Positions 8,604-15,532 of a stretch of 42,853 bases of DNA are shown piece after piece; the first letter of the stretch is position 1, and every line of letters starts with the position of its first letter. Source of the stretch: JAJZRV01 sp027442615 (GTDB taxonomy: Bacteria; Pseudomonadota; Gammaproteobacteria; Burkholderiales; Ferrovaceae); the NCBI GenBank assembly GCA_027442615.1, contig DAIBBI010000022.1:1-42853 (forward strand). Reading direction: 5' to 3'. A program made the translations under genes and the position numbers. The notes beneath the pieces were generated by a model. That model did not search any database, had not been told where the DNA came from, and saw only the letters and a program-made list of their open reading frames with translations.

Positions 8604-9904
8604 TCTCCTCCGGCGGCCTGCTTCTTGGCGTTGATCTTGGCCACTTCCTCATCCCATCCATCGGTACGGATGTAGGGGTTCATGCGCGGGGAGCTGACCA
8701 TGTTGGGATCCACATCGATTTCCATGGCATCCAGGAAATTGACGAGGCCGATGCGTTCAATCATCTCGCCCGTACGCTCATGCTCCAGCGCATTCTCTGC
8801 GAAAAAGTCGATGATCTTCTGGGCCAGTTCCACCAGCTTTTCGTAGTCCTCATCGGACTCGAGCTTCATGAAGGGCACCACCACGGTCCCCATGAGGTCG
8901 CCGATCTTGAGGGTGCGCTTGCCTCCCACCAGCACCGTTGCGCCCTTGTCCTTGCCGGGCGACAAGGCGCCAGTCATGGCATTGATGCACTGCATGCAAC
9001 GCACGCAGCTTTTGTTGTCGATTTCCAGGGACTGGGTATCGTTGAGTTCGAGGCTGGAATAGTGCCCCTCATTGCGCGCCTTGCCCGCATCCTTGACGCG
9101 AATGGCATTGGTGGGGCAACGCGCCACCACCGAGTTGATCAGGCGATTGAGGCCCTGCTTCTGGAACCAGGCACGCCCCATGGCATTGTCCGTACGGATG
9201 TTGTCGCGCCAGGTGCCAATGACCGACATGTCCGCGCGCTGGATGGAGTTCATGCAGTCGTTGGGACAACCTGAAAACTTGAATTTGAACTTGTAGGGCA
9301 AAGAGGGACGGTGAATGTCGTCCAGAAAGGTGTTGACCACGGTACGGTGCGCCCGCGCTTCGTCATAGCAGGACTGTTCGCAGCGCGCGCTGCCCACGCA
9401 GGACATGGAAGTGCGCACTGCAGGCCCTGCCCCACCCAGGTCAAAGCCCAGTTCGTTGATTTCGTCGAAGGCTTTCTGCACGTTCTCGGTGGTCGCCCCC
9501 TGGAACATGATGTCACCCGACTGGCCGTGAAAGGCGATCAGCCCAGACCCATGGCGCTCCCAGATGTCGCACATCTTGCGCAGCACATCGGTGTCGTAAT
9601 GCATTCCTGGTGGCGGCATGACGCGCAGGGTGTGAAACTCGGCAGCATCCTTGTAGACGGGCTGTCCCTTCTCGTCCTTAAGTTCGGTAAAGCGCGGGAT
9701 GACACCACCGCCATAGCCGAACACGCCCACCGTACCACCCTTCCAGTAACCCTTTTTGGTCTGGTAGGACGTTTCGAGCTGCCCTAAAAGATCAACCACT
9801 TGATCCTTGTCCTGGGCCAGGCGCTTTAAGCCCGTGACGAAACTGGGCCAGGGACCTGACTCCAACTCGTCCAGATTCGGCGTGTCGTACAATTTCTTGG
9901 CCAT
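8600..9904 (-). CDS. dsrA: DsrA, sulfite reductase alpha subunit
   Basis: DsrA is the alpha subunit of reverse-type dissimilatory sulfite reductase and carries the functional siroheme site. The 434-residue product begins MAKKLYDTPNLDELESGPWP. It has the cysteine pair region SCVGSARCEQSCYDEA, the motif KFSGCPNDCMNSIQR (siroheme/[4Fe-4S] ligands, about residue 220) and the ferredoxin segment SCVRCMQCINAM. The start at 9904 follows a strong GGAGGAG site. A longer open frame to 9991 would add 29 residues with no homology that I recognise. It is the first gene of the leftward operon. Confidence 0.96.
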   Translation of the reverse strand: MAKKLYDTPNLDELESGPWPSFVTGLKRLAQDKDQVVDLLGQLETSYQTKKGYWKGGTVGVFGYGGGVIPRFTELKDEKGQPVYKDAAEFHTLRVMPPPGMHYDTDVLRKMCDIWERHGSGLIAFHGQSGDIMFQGATTENVQKAFDEINELGFDLGGAGPAVRTSMSCVGSARCEQSCYDEARAHRTVVNTFLDDIHRPSLPYKFKFKFSGCPNDCMNSIQRADMSVIGTWRDNIRTDNAMGRAWFQKQGLNRLINSVVARCPTNAIRVKDAGKARNEGHYSSLELNDTQSLEIDNKSCVRCMQCINAMTGALSPGKDKGATVLVGGKRTLKIGDLMGTVVVPFMKLESDEDYEKLVELAQKIIDFFAENALEHERTGEMIERIGLVNFLDAMEIDVDPNMVSSPRMNPYIRTDGWDEEVAKINAKKQAAGGE

Positions 9905-10087
9905 TTCTCCTCCTTGCTTGTTGGGTCGCCCGTGAGTACTGCCAGCGATTCGAAAATTTGTTATTTGTATGCCATCATCACTGAACTCCACTTGACATTA
10001 AATAACCCGAATGGGGGGGGATGCCCTTTCCTGAAGGGTTACTTCAGCGCCCCCCTGTACAGGCTATAGACGCACCGCTCAGGAATC
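9905..10087. promoter_or_regulatory. Divergent control region between dsrA and the plus-strand operon
   Basis: This 183-base spacer must contain the promoters of both divergent operons. An inverted repeat GTTATTT (9960-9966) / AAATAAC (10000-10006) is a candidate operator. On the plus-strand side, three overlapping dyads crowd 10013-10055: CCCTT/AAGGG (10024-10038), CTGAAG/CTTCAG (10031-10047), and an outer G-run/C-run pair (10013-10020 with 10050-10055). A CTGTACAG palindrome follows at 10055-10062. The dyads cannot all form at once, so a switching leader is possible. I find no convincing sigma-70 promoter pair in either direction. Confidence 0.45.
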
Positions 10088-10306
10088 ATGACCATGGCTG
10101 AAATCATCGAACTGGCACGCTTTACCGTCCCGCTGGGACAACAGGAGATCGAAGTGCAACAGATTGAACACACCGAAGGCGGCATGCCCCTGATGCGCCT
10201 GCGCATCCGTGAAGGCAAGCGCTTCACCATCTTCGACATCGACCCCAACACGGCACGCGACCTGGGTGCTGTGCTGCAACATTGGTCCGCCTCGCAAAGC
10301 CGCTGA
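10088..10306 (+). CDS. Small protein of unknown function, first gene of the dsr-divergent operon
   Basis: I do not recognise this 72-residue protein. It begins MTMAEIIELARF; the second ATG at 10094 is an alternative start, and an AGGA sits just upstream. It has alternating beta-strand-like stretches (QQEIEVQQIEH, MRLRIREGKRFTIFDI) and ends with a helix-like DLGAVLQHWSA. It has no cysteine, signal peptide or membrane segment. It is soluble, small and compact, compatible with a one-domain beta-rich fold. The gap to the Cas6-like gene is only three bases, so the two are almost certainly cotranscribed. Confidence 0.8.
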   Translation: MTMAEIIELARFTVPLGQQEIEVQQIEHTEGGMPLMRLRIREGKRFTIFDIDPNTARDLGAVLQHWSASQSR

Positions 10307-10309
10307 ACC

Positions 10310-10912
10310 ATGTCAGTCTCCCTGCCCCCCATGACCGATATCGCCTTTGCACTACGAGGTGATTTCGTCCCTGCGGGGTACGCTCGCGCGCTTTGGCAAG
10401 CCATCCTGACGACGCTGCCCTGGCTTGCCGGGGAACCCCTGGCGGGCGTGCTGCCTCTGCGTGGTACGCAACAGGACGGCGGAATCTGGTTGCCGCGCCG
10501 CACCAAACTGGTGTTGCGCCTGCCTGCGACGCGCATTGAACAGGCACGCGCAATGAGCGGGCGGCAACTGGTCCTGGGTGACGCGCGGCTTGCGGTAGAG
10601 GAAGGTGAAATCAGGCCCCACCTGGGTCACCCCACCCTGCACGCCCACCTGGTGGCCAGCCCGCTGGACGAAGCGGGCTTCATGGCTTTCGTCGAAGATG
10701 AGCTCTCACGGATGGGGGTCACGGGCCAGCGCATCTGCGGCAAACACCGCACGCTCCAGGACGGCGAGACGGCAGTCCGTGGGTTTAGCCTGGTGGTGCA
10801 CCATTTGAAACCGGACCAGTCCCTGCTGCTGCAGGGACTGGGAATGGGTGAAGCCCGCCCCCTGGGGTGCGGTATTTTCATGCCTTTCAAGGCCATCCCC
10901 AACCTGGAGTGA
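10310..10912 (+). CDS. Orphan Cas6/Cmx6-type RNA endonuclease homologue
   Basis: The 200-residue product resembles the Cas6 proteins of the Myxan (Cmx6) type, ferredoxin-fold RNA endonucleases that cut CRISPR precursor RNA. The family pattern is visible: an opening ALRGDFVPAGYARALWQAI, then PWL and PLRGTQQDGG, then KLVLRLPATR, PTLHAHLV and GKHRTLQ. The glycine-rich RNA-binding loop near the C-terminus reads GLGMGEARPLGCGIFMP. Histidines in the middle (HPTLHAH) and at GKH could serve catalysis, but I cannot assign the residue. No other cas gene and no repeat array exists in this window. It sits inside an operon of sulfur-relay paralogues, so its RNA substrate is probably not a CRISPR transcript. 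Confidence 0.75.
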   Translation: MSVSLPPMTDIAFALRGDFVPAGYARALWQAILTTLPWLAGEPLAGVLPLRGTQQDGGIWLPRRTKLVLRLPATRIEQARAMSGRQLVLGDARLAVEEGEIRPHLGHPTLHAHLVASPLDEAGFMAFVEDELSRMGVTGQRICGKHRTLQDGETAVRGFSLVVHHLKPDQSLLLQGLGMGEARPLGCGIFMPFKAIPNLE

Positions 10913-10946
10913 GGGACGCCTGGAACAACACAGGAGGAGCTGATTC

Positions 10947-11276
10947 ATGGGATATGTCGTAGGTGATGCCACACTTGAAACGGATGCCGAAGGTTATCTT
11001 CTGGAACCCAACTTCGGCGATGAGATCGTGGGAATCATCGCCGAATCTGAAAATATTTCACTGACTCCCACGCACTGGCTGATCGTCCAGTACATGCGCG
11101 ACGAATATCGGGAGCATGGGCATACACCCAATTTCAGGAACATGCTCAAAGACATCCAGGAATTCATGCCTGAGGCGGACAGCAAGTTTCTCTACGACCT
11201 GTTTCCCACAGGCCCTGCCAAGCAGGCCGCCAAGATTGCCGGTTTGCCCCAACCCTACGGCAAGGGAGGCTATTGA
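10947..11276 (+). CDS. DsrC/TusE-family protein lacking both cysteines (RspA type)
   Basis: This 109-residue protein has the DsrC fold signature, with TPTHWLIVQYMRDEYREHG in the middle and LYDLFPTGPAKQAAKIAGLP near the end. Where functional DsrC has two cysteines, this one has Ala (AKQAAK) and Lys (PQPYGK), followed by an extra GGY. It contains no cysteine at all, so it cannot carry sulfur. Cysteine-less DsrC relatives have been named RspA and suggested to be regulators. DsrC-like proteins contain a helix-turn-helix-like element. An AGGAGGAG site precedes the start, and the stop is one base from the next start. Confidence 0.88.
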   Translation: MGYVVGDATLETDAEGYLLEPNFGDEIVGIIAESENISLTPTHWLIVQYMRDEYREHGHTPNFRNMLKDIQEFMPEADSKFLYDLFPTGPAKQAAKIAGLPQPYGKGGY

Positions 11277-11277
11277 C

Positions 11278-11763
11278 ATGAGCGACCAGACCATGGCTCC
11301 TGACGTATTTCTGGATCTCAAGGGACTGACCTGCCCTGGGCCGCTATTGGGGGCCAAGCGCATGGTGGACTCGCTGGAGTCCGGACAGGTGCTGCTGCTG
11401 GTCTCCGATTGCCCCGGTACGCACGACGACATACTGGCCTGGACCCGGCAAACCGGAAACCAGTTACTCAGGACGGAGAAGGTGAAGGAGGGTGGCATCG
11501 GCTACTACCTCCAGAAGGGTCGCGCGCCGTTACATCAGGCCCATGCCGTCCTGGACATTCGCGGCGTGTCCTGCCCCGGCCCCATCGTGGAGGCCAAGAA
11601 ATTGCTCAATGGCATGCAGCCAGGGGAGATCCTGAAACTGATCAGCAACTGCCCGGGTATCCGTTCCGACATCACGGGCTGGGCCAGCGCCACGCACATG
11701 ACCATCCTGGATACGGTGGAGACGGTGGCGGGCGAATACGAATTCTACATTCGCAAAGACTGA
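11278..11763 (+). CDS. Tandem TusA-TusA fusion protein
   Basis: TusA proteins carry sulfur as a persulfide on a cysteine in a CPxP motif. This 161-residue product contains two consecutive TusA domains. The first has DLKGLTCPGPLLGAK (about residues 12-26) and the second DIRGVSCPGPIVEAK (about 90-104). Each is followed by a conserved second cysteine (SDCPGTHDDI and SNCPGIRSDI). The ATG at 11278 is one base past the preceding stop. An open frame from 11116 overlaps that gene and is not used. Both active cysteines are intact, so it could hold two sulfurs or transfer sulfur between its domains. Confidence 0.88.
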   Translation: MSDQTMAPDVFLDLKGLTCPGPLLGAKRMVDSLESGQVLLLVSDCPGTHDDILAWTRQTGNQLLRTEKVKEGGIGYYLQKGRAPLHQAHAVLDIRGVSCPGPIVEAKKLLNGMQPGEILKLISNCPGIRSDITGWASATHMTILDTVETVAGEYEFYIRKD

Positions 11764-11776
11764 ACCAACCCACCCC

Positions 11777-12373
11777 ATGCGCGTCAAGAGCCAATGGTTT
11801 AAAGCCGGCAAGGAAAAATCTCCCGAAGAGATTGCCGGGGCCATGGCGTTCATTGCCTGGCGTGTCGCCCAGAACGCGCTCAAAAACACCCGCCGCGCCC
11901 ATTTCGACGTGGCCGTGGGCCCCCAGTACTTCGATTTCCTTTGTGAATTCCTGATCTTTCTGATCCAGGTAGCCGATCGTATTGCCTTCCGGCAATGCAA
12001 CTGGAACATCCGGACCGCCTTTACCTCGGCGCTTTCCCATCGCATTGCCGACACACTGTCTGAGAACCAGAGCGAACTCCTGGGTGGTGATCCCTCCGAC
12101 ATCAAGATGCGCTTCATCGCGCGCCTCAATCAATGCGCCGAAGATTACGCCGGTTTCGAATATGACGCAGACAGCCTGAACTTTGCCTTCGTGCGCTATC
12201 TGGGGCACGCCATGCAACAGGTCATGCGGGGAGACGACCAACAATGGATCATTGACCAGATGATGAGCATCGAAGCGCCGGAGGCCATCGCCACCCTGGA
12301 GAAAGCCATGCCGGGATTGCTGGACGATGCCCCGCGCCCGGCGCGCCGCGGCAACCCAAGCGGTCCGGAGTAG
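11777..12373 (+). CDS. Uncharacterised 198-residue protein of the dsr-divergent operon
   Basis: I do not recognise this family. The product is predominantly helical in appearance and acidic overall, with aromatic-rich stretches such as QYFDFLCEFLIFLIQVADRI (about residues 50-70). The conserved-looking segments RQCNWNIRTAFTSAL and LNFAFVRYLGHAMQQVM follow. It has no signal peptide and no clear membrane helix; the tail RPARRGNPSGPE looks disordered. It starts 13 bases after the TusA fusion and ends 14 bases before the dioxygenase, so it belongs to the operon. A protein-interaction or regulatory role is possible but unsupported. Confidence 0.8.
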   Translation: MRVKSQWFKAGKEKSPEEIAGAMAFIAWRVAQNALKNTRRAHFDVAVGPQYFDFLCEFLIFLIQVADRIAFRQCNWNIRTAFTSALSHRIADTLSENQSELLGGDPSDIKMRFIARLNQCAEDYAGFEYDADSLNFAFVRYLGHAMQQVMRGDDQQWIIDQMMSIEAPEAIATLEKAMPGLLDDAPRPARRGNPSGPE

Positions 12374-12387
12374 CAGGAACCCCCACG

Positions 12388-13272
12388 ATGGCTTCCCCAT
12401 TCGACCTCCAGTCCCCTGAGGCGTACGCGGCTTGGCGCCAGTGCAAGCTGGCGGCTCCCGCCCCCACCGAGGCCACTCTGATCGTGGACATCAAGGATCC
12501 CCGCGCGCTCACGCCAGGCGAGCATGAAGCCCTAATGGCGCGCATCCGGCAGTGGAACATGGTGCTCTATGCCAGCACTGCGCTGGATGCCGACCCCGAG
12601 ATTCCGCGGCAGCTCGGTGCGCAGTTTGGCTTGACGCACCTCGATGCCAACTGGCTGGCCGACGAAGATGGCATTTCAAAGATCAGCGTGCATGAAGGCG
12701 GAACGCGCGAAGCCTACATTCCCTATACCAATCGTCCCATCAAATGGCACACTGATGGTTACTACAATCCGCCGGAGCGACTGATTCGTGGCATGCTCCT
12801 GCACTGCGTGCAGGATGCCCCCTCGGGCGGGGACAACCGGCTGATGGACCATGAAATGGCCTACCTGTTGCTGCGCGACCAGAACCCGGAGTTCATCCGG
12901 TCCTTGATGCAGCCCGATGCCATGGTCATTCCCGAACGGGTGGACGAGGTGGATGGGGTCCGTCCCCAGCAGGGCGGCCCCGTCTTCTCGGTGGATCCCG
13001 CAAGCGGCCGCTTGCACATGCGCTACACGGCACGAACCCGCAGCATTGCCTGGAAACAGGATGAGGCAACGCGCACGGCCGTTGCCGCCCTTGAAAGCCT
13101 GCTGGCACAACCCTTGCCCCATATCGTGCGCACACGCCTCAAGCCAGGAATGGGGTTGCTGTGCAACAACGTGCTGCATGATCGCAGCGGTTTTACCGAT
13201 GATCCTCAGCATCCCCGTCTACTGTACCGGGCGCGCTACCTCGACGGCATCTCCCTCGCCGTGCAGATTTAA
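12388..13272 (+). CDS. TauD/TfdA-family 2-oxoglutarate dioxygenase
   Basis: The 294-residue product is a non-heme Fe(II)/2-oxoglutarate dioxygenase of the TauD fold. The iron-binding HxD is in WHTDGYYN (about residue 118) and the distal histidine is in NNVLHDRSGF (about 270). The 2-oxoglutarate-binding arginine is probably in LLYRARY, just after it. TauD relatives hydroxylate taurine, alkyl sulfates, carnitine precursors and others, so the substrate cannot be read from sequence. Position at the end of a sulfur-relay operon hints at an organosulfur substrate or a protein/RNA modification, which is inference only. Confidence 0.85.
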   Translation: MASPFDLQSPEAYAAWRQCKLAAPAPTEATLIVDIKDPRALTPGEHEALMARIRQWNMVLYASTALDADPEIPRQLGAQFGLTHLDANWLADEDGISKISVHEGGTREAYIPYTNRPIKWHTDGYYNPPERLIRGMLLHCVQDAPSGGDNRLMDHEMAYLLLRDQNPEFIRSLMQPDAMVIPERVDEVDGVRPQQGGPVFSVDPASGRLHMRYTARTRSIAWKQDEATRTAVAALESLLAQPLPHIVRTRLKPGMGLLCNNVLHDRSGFTDDPQHPRLLYRARYLDGISLAVQI

Positions 13273-13302
13273 AAAATGCCCGCCACCTTGCAGTGGCGGG
13301 CA
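13270..13302 (-). terminator. Intrinsic terminator of fadL
   Basis: The perfect ten-pair stem TGCCCGCCAC / GTGGCGGGCA (13277-13302, loop of six) is followed on the minus strand by six T residues (13276-13271). It ends leftward transcription of fadL. For the plus-strand dioxygenase, which stops at 13272, the same hairpin lacks a T-run and would act only weakly. Confidence 0.85.
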
Positions 13303-13334
13303 ACTGAGATTGCTCTCAGACCTGGAGTAGATAC

Positions 13335-14609
13335 CTACCAGCCATAGGCAATGCCGATGGAATCCTCATACATGGTGATGTTGGCATTGCCACCACCAAA
13401 TCCGGCAGGAATGGAACTGGCGCCGTTGACCGTCTTGGTGAAGGCATGCATGTAGGACACCGTGAGTTCTGCCTTGTTGGGCAGAATCCATGTGGCCCCC
13501 AGGGTGGCGTGATCCTGCACCACCCCTGGCGCCAGGATGTTGAAGAAAGTCTGCGTTGCTGGAATTTGCTGGTTATTGTGGTTGTAGCCGGCGCGCAACG
13601 TCAGTGTGGGACTGATGACCTGGCTCACCCCAAGTTTATAGACCGTCATGTCCTGCCAGCCAAAACCGGAACCGCTGTTGCCGCCCAGCATGGTGGCTGG
13701 TCCCGTGGGAGGAAATAGCAGCGGGTTGGCCACTGAGTTGGTATCGCTGTACATGATTCGTTCCACGTCAAAGGCCAGCGTGGTTGCGGGCGAAGCCTTG
13801 ATGGCCATGCCCACGCCGTAATTGGAAGGGATGTCGAATCCTCCCTGCTCGGCAAACAACCCGCTGTAGTTACTGAATTTTCCCATGGAGGTCTTGGTCT
13901 GGTAAGTGGCGCCCAAAGTGACTGCCGGCGTGATCTGACCGGTCCAGCCGATGCGCGCCCCCATTCCGGTGGAGGAGTCCGTACCGTTGTTGGTGAGCGT
14001 GGAAGGCGAATTCGAAATCTGACCGAAGGCATAGAGACCCTTGGCAGAGAATTGCTGGTAGGCCAGATTCAACGACACCCCGATGGCATTGGTTGGGTTG
14101 ATTTTCATGGACAAGGTGGGGCTGACGAATAACTGGGCCATGTTCTGTCCGCCAGCGCCCGGCGATGAAATACCACCCATCTGGGCATACACTCCGAACG
14201 GGTTGGTGGAATAGTCTGTATTCATGCCGCCATTGCCGAACACCGAGACGCCCAGCGACATGGTGTCATTGATCATCTTGTTATAGCCGAATTCCGGAAT
14301 GAAAAAATCGTGGGTGGCATTGCCGTCATAGCTGCCGCTGACCCCGGGCACACCGTTACCCACGATGTCCGAACTACGGGTGGGGCGAAACCACTCCAGG
14401 CCAAAGTCGATGCGGTCGCCAATCATGACCATGCCCGCCGGATTGGTGGCGGCAGCCAGCGCGTCCTGGGGCAAGGCAATACCCACCCCGCCCATGCCGA
14501 TCGATTTTTGCCCATAACCGATGGCAAAGTAGCCATTGGTAGCCTGCGCCATCGGTGACGACAATCCGCCGGCAATGAGCCCAGCCAGCAACACTTTTTG
14601 CTTGATCAT
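13335..14609 (-). CDS. FadL/OmpP1-family outer-membrane channel
   Basis: The 424-residue product is a FadL-type outer-membrane beta-barrel, a family that moves hydrophobic molecules such as long-chain fatty acids or toluene across the outer membrane. It has a signal peptide (MIKQKVLLAGLIAGGLSSPMAQA) and then the N-terminal hatch pattern NGYFAIGYGQKSIGMGG with LAAATNPAG. Alternating strand patterns run to the aromatic C-terminus. The start at 14609 follows a GGAGAGAGGAG site. It lies about 100 bases downstream of dsrE2 on the same strand, so it may be the last gene of rhd-tusA-dsrE2. The substrate is unknown; uptake of a hydrophobic sulfur species is a speculative option. Confidence 0.88.
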   Translation of the reverse strand: MIKQKVLLAGLIAGGLSSPMAQATNGYFAIGYGQKSIGMGGVGIALPQDALAAATNPAGMVMIGDRIDFGLEWFRPTRSSDIVGNGVPGVSGSYDGNATHDFFIPEFGYNKMINDTMSLGVSVFGNGGMNTDYSTNPFGVYAQMGGISSPGAGGQNMAQLFVSPTLSMKINPTNAIGVSLNLAYQQFSAKGLYAFGQISNSPSTLTNNGTDSSTGMGARIGWTGQITPAVTLGATYQTKTSMGKFSNYSGLFAEQGGFDIPSNYGVGMAIKASPATTLAFDVERIMYSDTNSVANPLLFPPTGPATMLGGNSGSGFGWQDMTVYKLGVSQVISPTLTLRAGYNHNNQQIPATQTFFNILAPGVVQDHATLGATWILPNKAELTVSYMHAFTKTVNGASSIPAGFGGGNANITMYEDSIGIAYGW

Positions 14610-14684
14610 GCTCCTCTCTCCTTTTGTAGTCATGTCCGGTCGTCATGGTATTTCGCGTCCGGTGTGGTGGGTCTTGCAAACAGT

Positions 14685-14722
14685 TCAGTGGTGAAACGAA
14701 CAATCAGTGGTTAAACGAACAA
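14685..14722. repeat. Two 19-bp tandem repeats across the dsrE2 stop
   Basis: Two adjacent 19-base units (TCAGTGGTGAAACGAACAA and TCAGTGGTTAAACGAACAA on the plus strand) differ at only one position as aligned. The second contains the dsrE2 stop codon. It is probably a short tandem duplication; a regulatory function is not evident. Confidence 0.8.
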
Positions 14723-15175
14723 GCAGATGTCGGTGTCGCCGGCGAATTCCAGAAAGGTGGCCGCCCCTCCAAATTCAATGTTGTCGATGAAATCGCTTTT
14801 TTCAAAATCAAACAGGTCCACGGTCATCTGGCACGCGATGAATTTCACGTCAGCTTCCTGGCATAGACTGCGCAATTCCTCGAGAGGGGCCACGCCCTTC
14901 TTCTTGAGCTTGTCCTTCATCATCATGGTAGCCATGGACTCCATGCCCGGCAGCATCTGCACCATCACCGGCATCGGCACGGGCATGGGCATGGCGGGAT
15001 TGCCCAAGGGGCTGATCTTGACGTCCGAGAGGTCCTTGCGTAGCAGCTGCAGCCCGTAAAATGTGAAGAAAATCTGGACCTCGTAGCCCAGTGCGGCCGC
15101 CGTGGAGCCCAGGATGAAAGGCGGATAGGCCATGTCCAAAGTGCCCTTGGTGGCGATGATTGCCATTTTTTTCAT
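14711..15175 (-). CDS. dsrE2: DsrE2, DsrE/F/H-like sulfurtransferase
   Basis: DsrE2 proteins are DsrE-fold sulfur carriers, typically encoded beside TusA and a rhodanese and thought to pass sulfane sulfur to the oxidation machinery. The 154-residue product begins MKKMAIIATKGTLDMAYPPF and has a hydrophobic DsrE-like stretch GSTAAALGYEVQIFFTFYGL. A methionine/proline-rich loop (NPAMPMPVPMPVMVQ) and two cysteines in the C-terminal half (SLCQEADVKFIACQM) follow. It could be membrane-associated, as reported for some members. It starts 23 bases after tusA. Confidence 0.88.
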   Translation of the reverse strand: MKKMAIIATKGTLDMAYPPFILGSTAAALGYEVQIFFTFYGLQLLRKDLSDVKISPLGNPAMPMPVPMPVMVQMLPGMESMATMMMKDKLKKKGVAPLEELRSLCQEADVKFIACQMTVDLFDFEKSDFIDNIEFGGAATFLEFAGDTDICLFV

Positions 15176-15198
15176 GCGACGTCCTCCCTCGGACCGGA

Positions 15199-15426
15199 TT
15201 ATTTTTTCTTGAGCAGAAAGGTGTATTCGCCGCCGGCTTCGGTAGAAGCCAGCAATTCATTTCCAGTCTGGTTGGAAAATGCCTGCATGTCCTTGACGGA
15301 GCCACAGTCGGTGGAAACCACCTTGAGCACCTGACCCGTCGTCATGTCGGCCAGGGACTTTTTGGTCTTGAGGATGGGAAGCGGACAATTCAATCCGCGT
15401 GCATCCAGTTCCTTGTCTACTTGCAT
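15199..15426 (-). CDS. tusA: TusA-family sulfur carrier
   Basis: This 75-residue single-domain TusA has the active motif DARGLNCPLPILKTKKSL, in which the CPLP cysteine carries persulfide sulfur, and a second conserved cysteine in VSTDCGSVKDM. An AAGGAGATA site precedes the start at 15426. It lies between the rhodanese and dsrE2 in the conserved order rhd-tusA-dsrE2, in which TusA takes sulfur from the rhodanese and exchanges it with DsrE2 and DsrC. Confidence 0.92.
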   Translation of the reverse strand: MQVDKELDARGLNCPLPILKTKKSLADMTTGQVLKVVSTDCGSVKDMQAFSNQTGNELLASTEAGGEYTFLLKKK

Positions 15427-15532
15427 GTCTCGATATCTCCTTGTGTTTTAAATCATTTTTATGATGCGGCCCGGTTCATGCCGTTGCGCAATCCACGGTT
15501 GCCATTAGGTTGAATTACGGCCGGGGCGTCTA

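Noticed and set aside
9992..9997. TTGACA as -35 box of the plus-strand operon
   Set aside because: The matching -10 position falls in a run of eight G residues.
9905..13335. Possible CRISPR array near the Cas6-like gene
   Set aside because: No regularly spaced direct repeats of 25-40 bases are visible in the spacer or around the operon.
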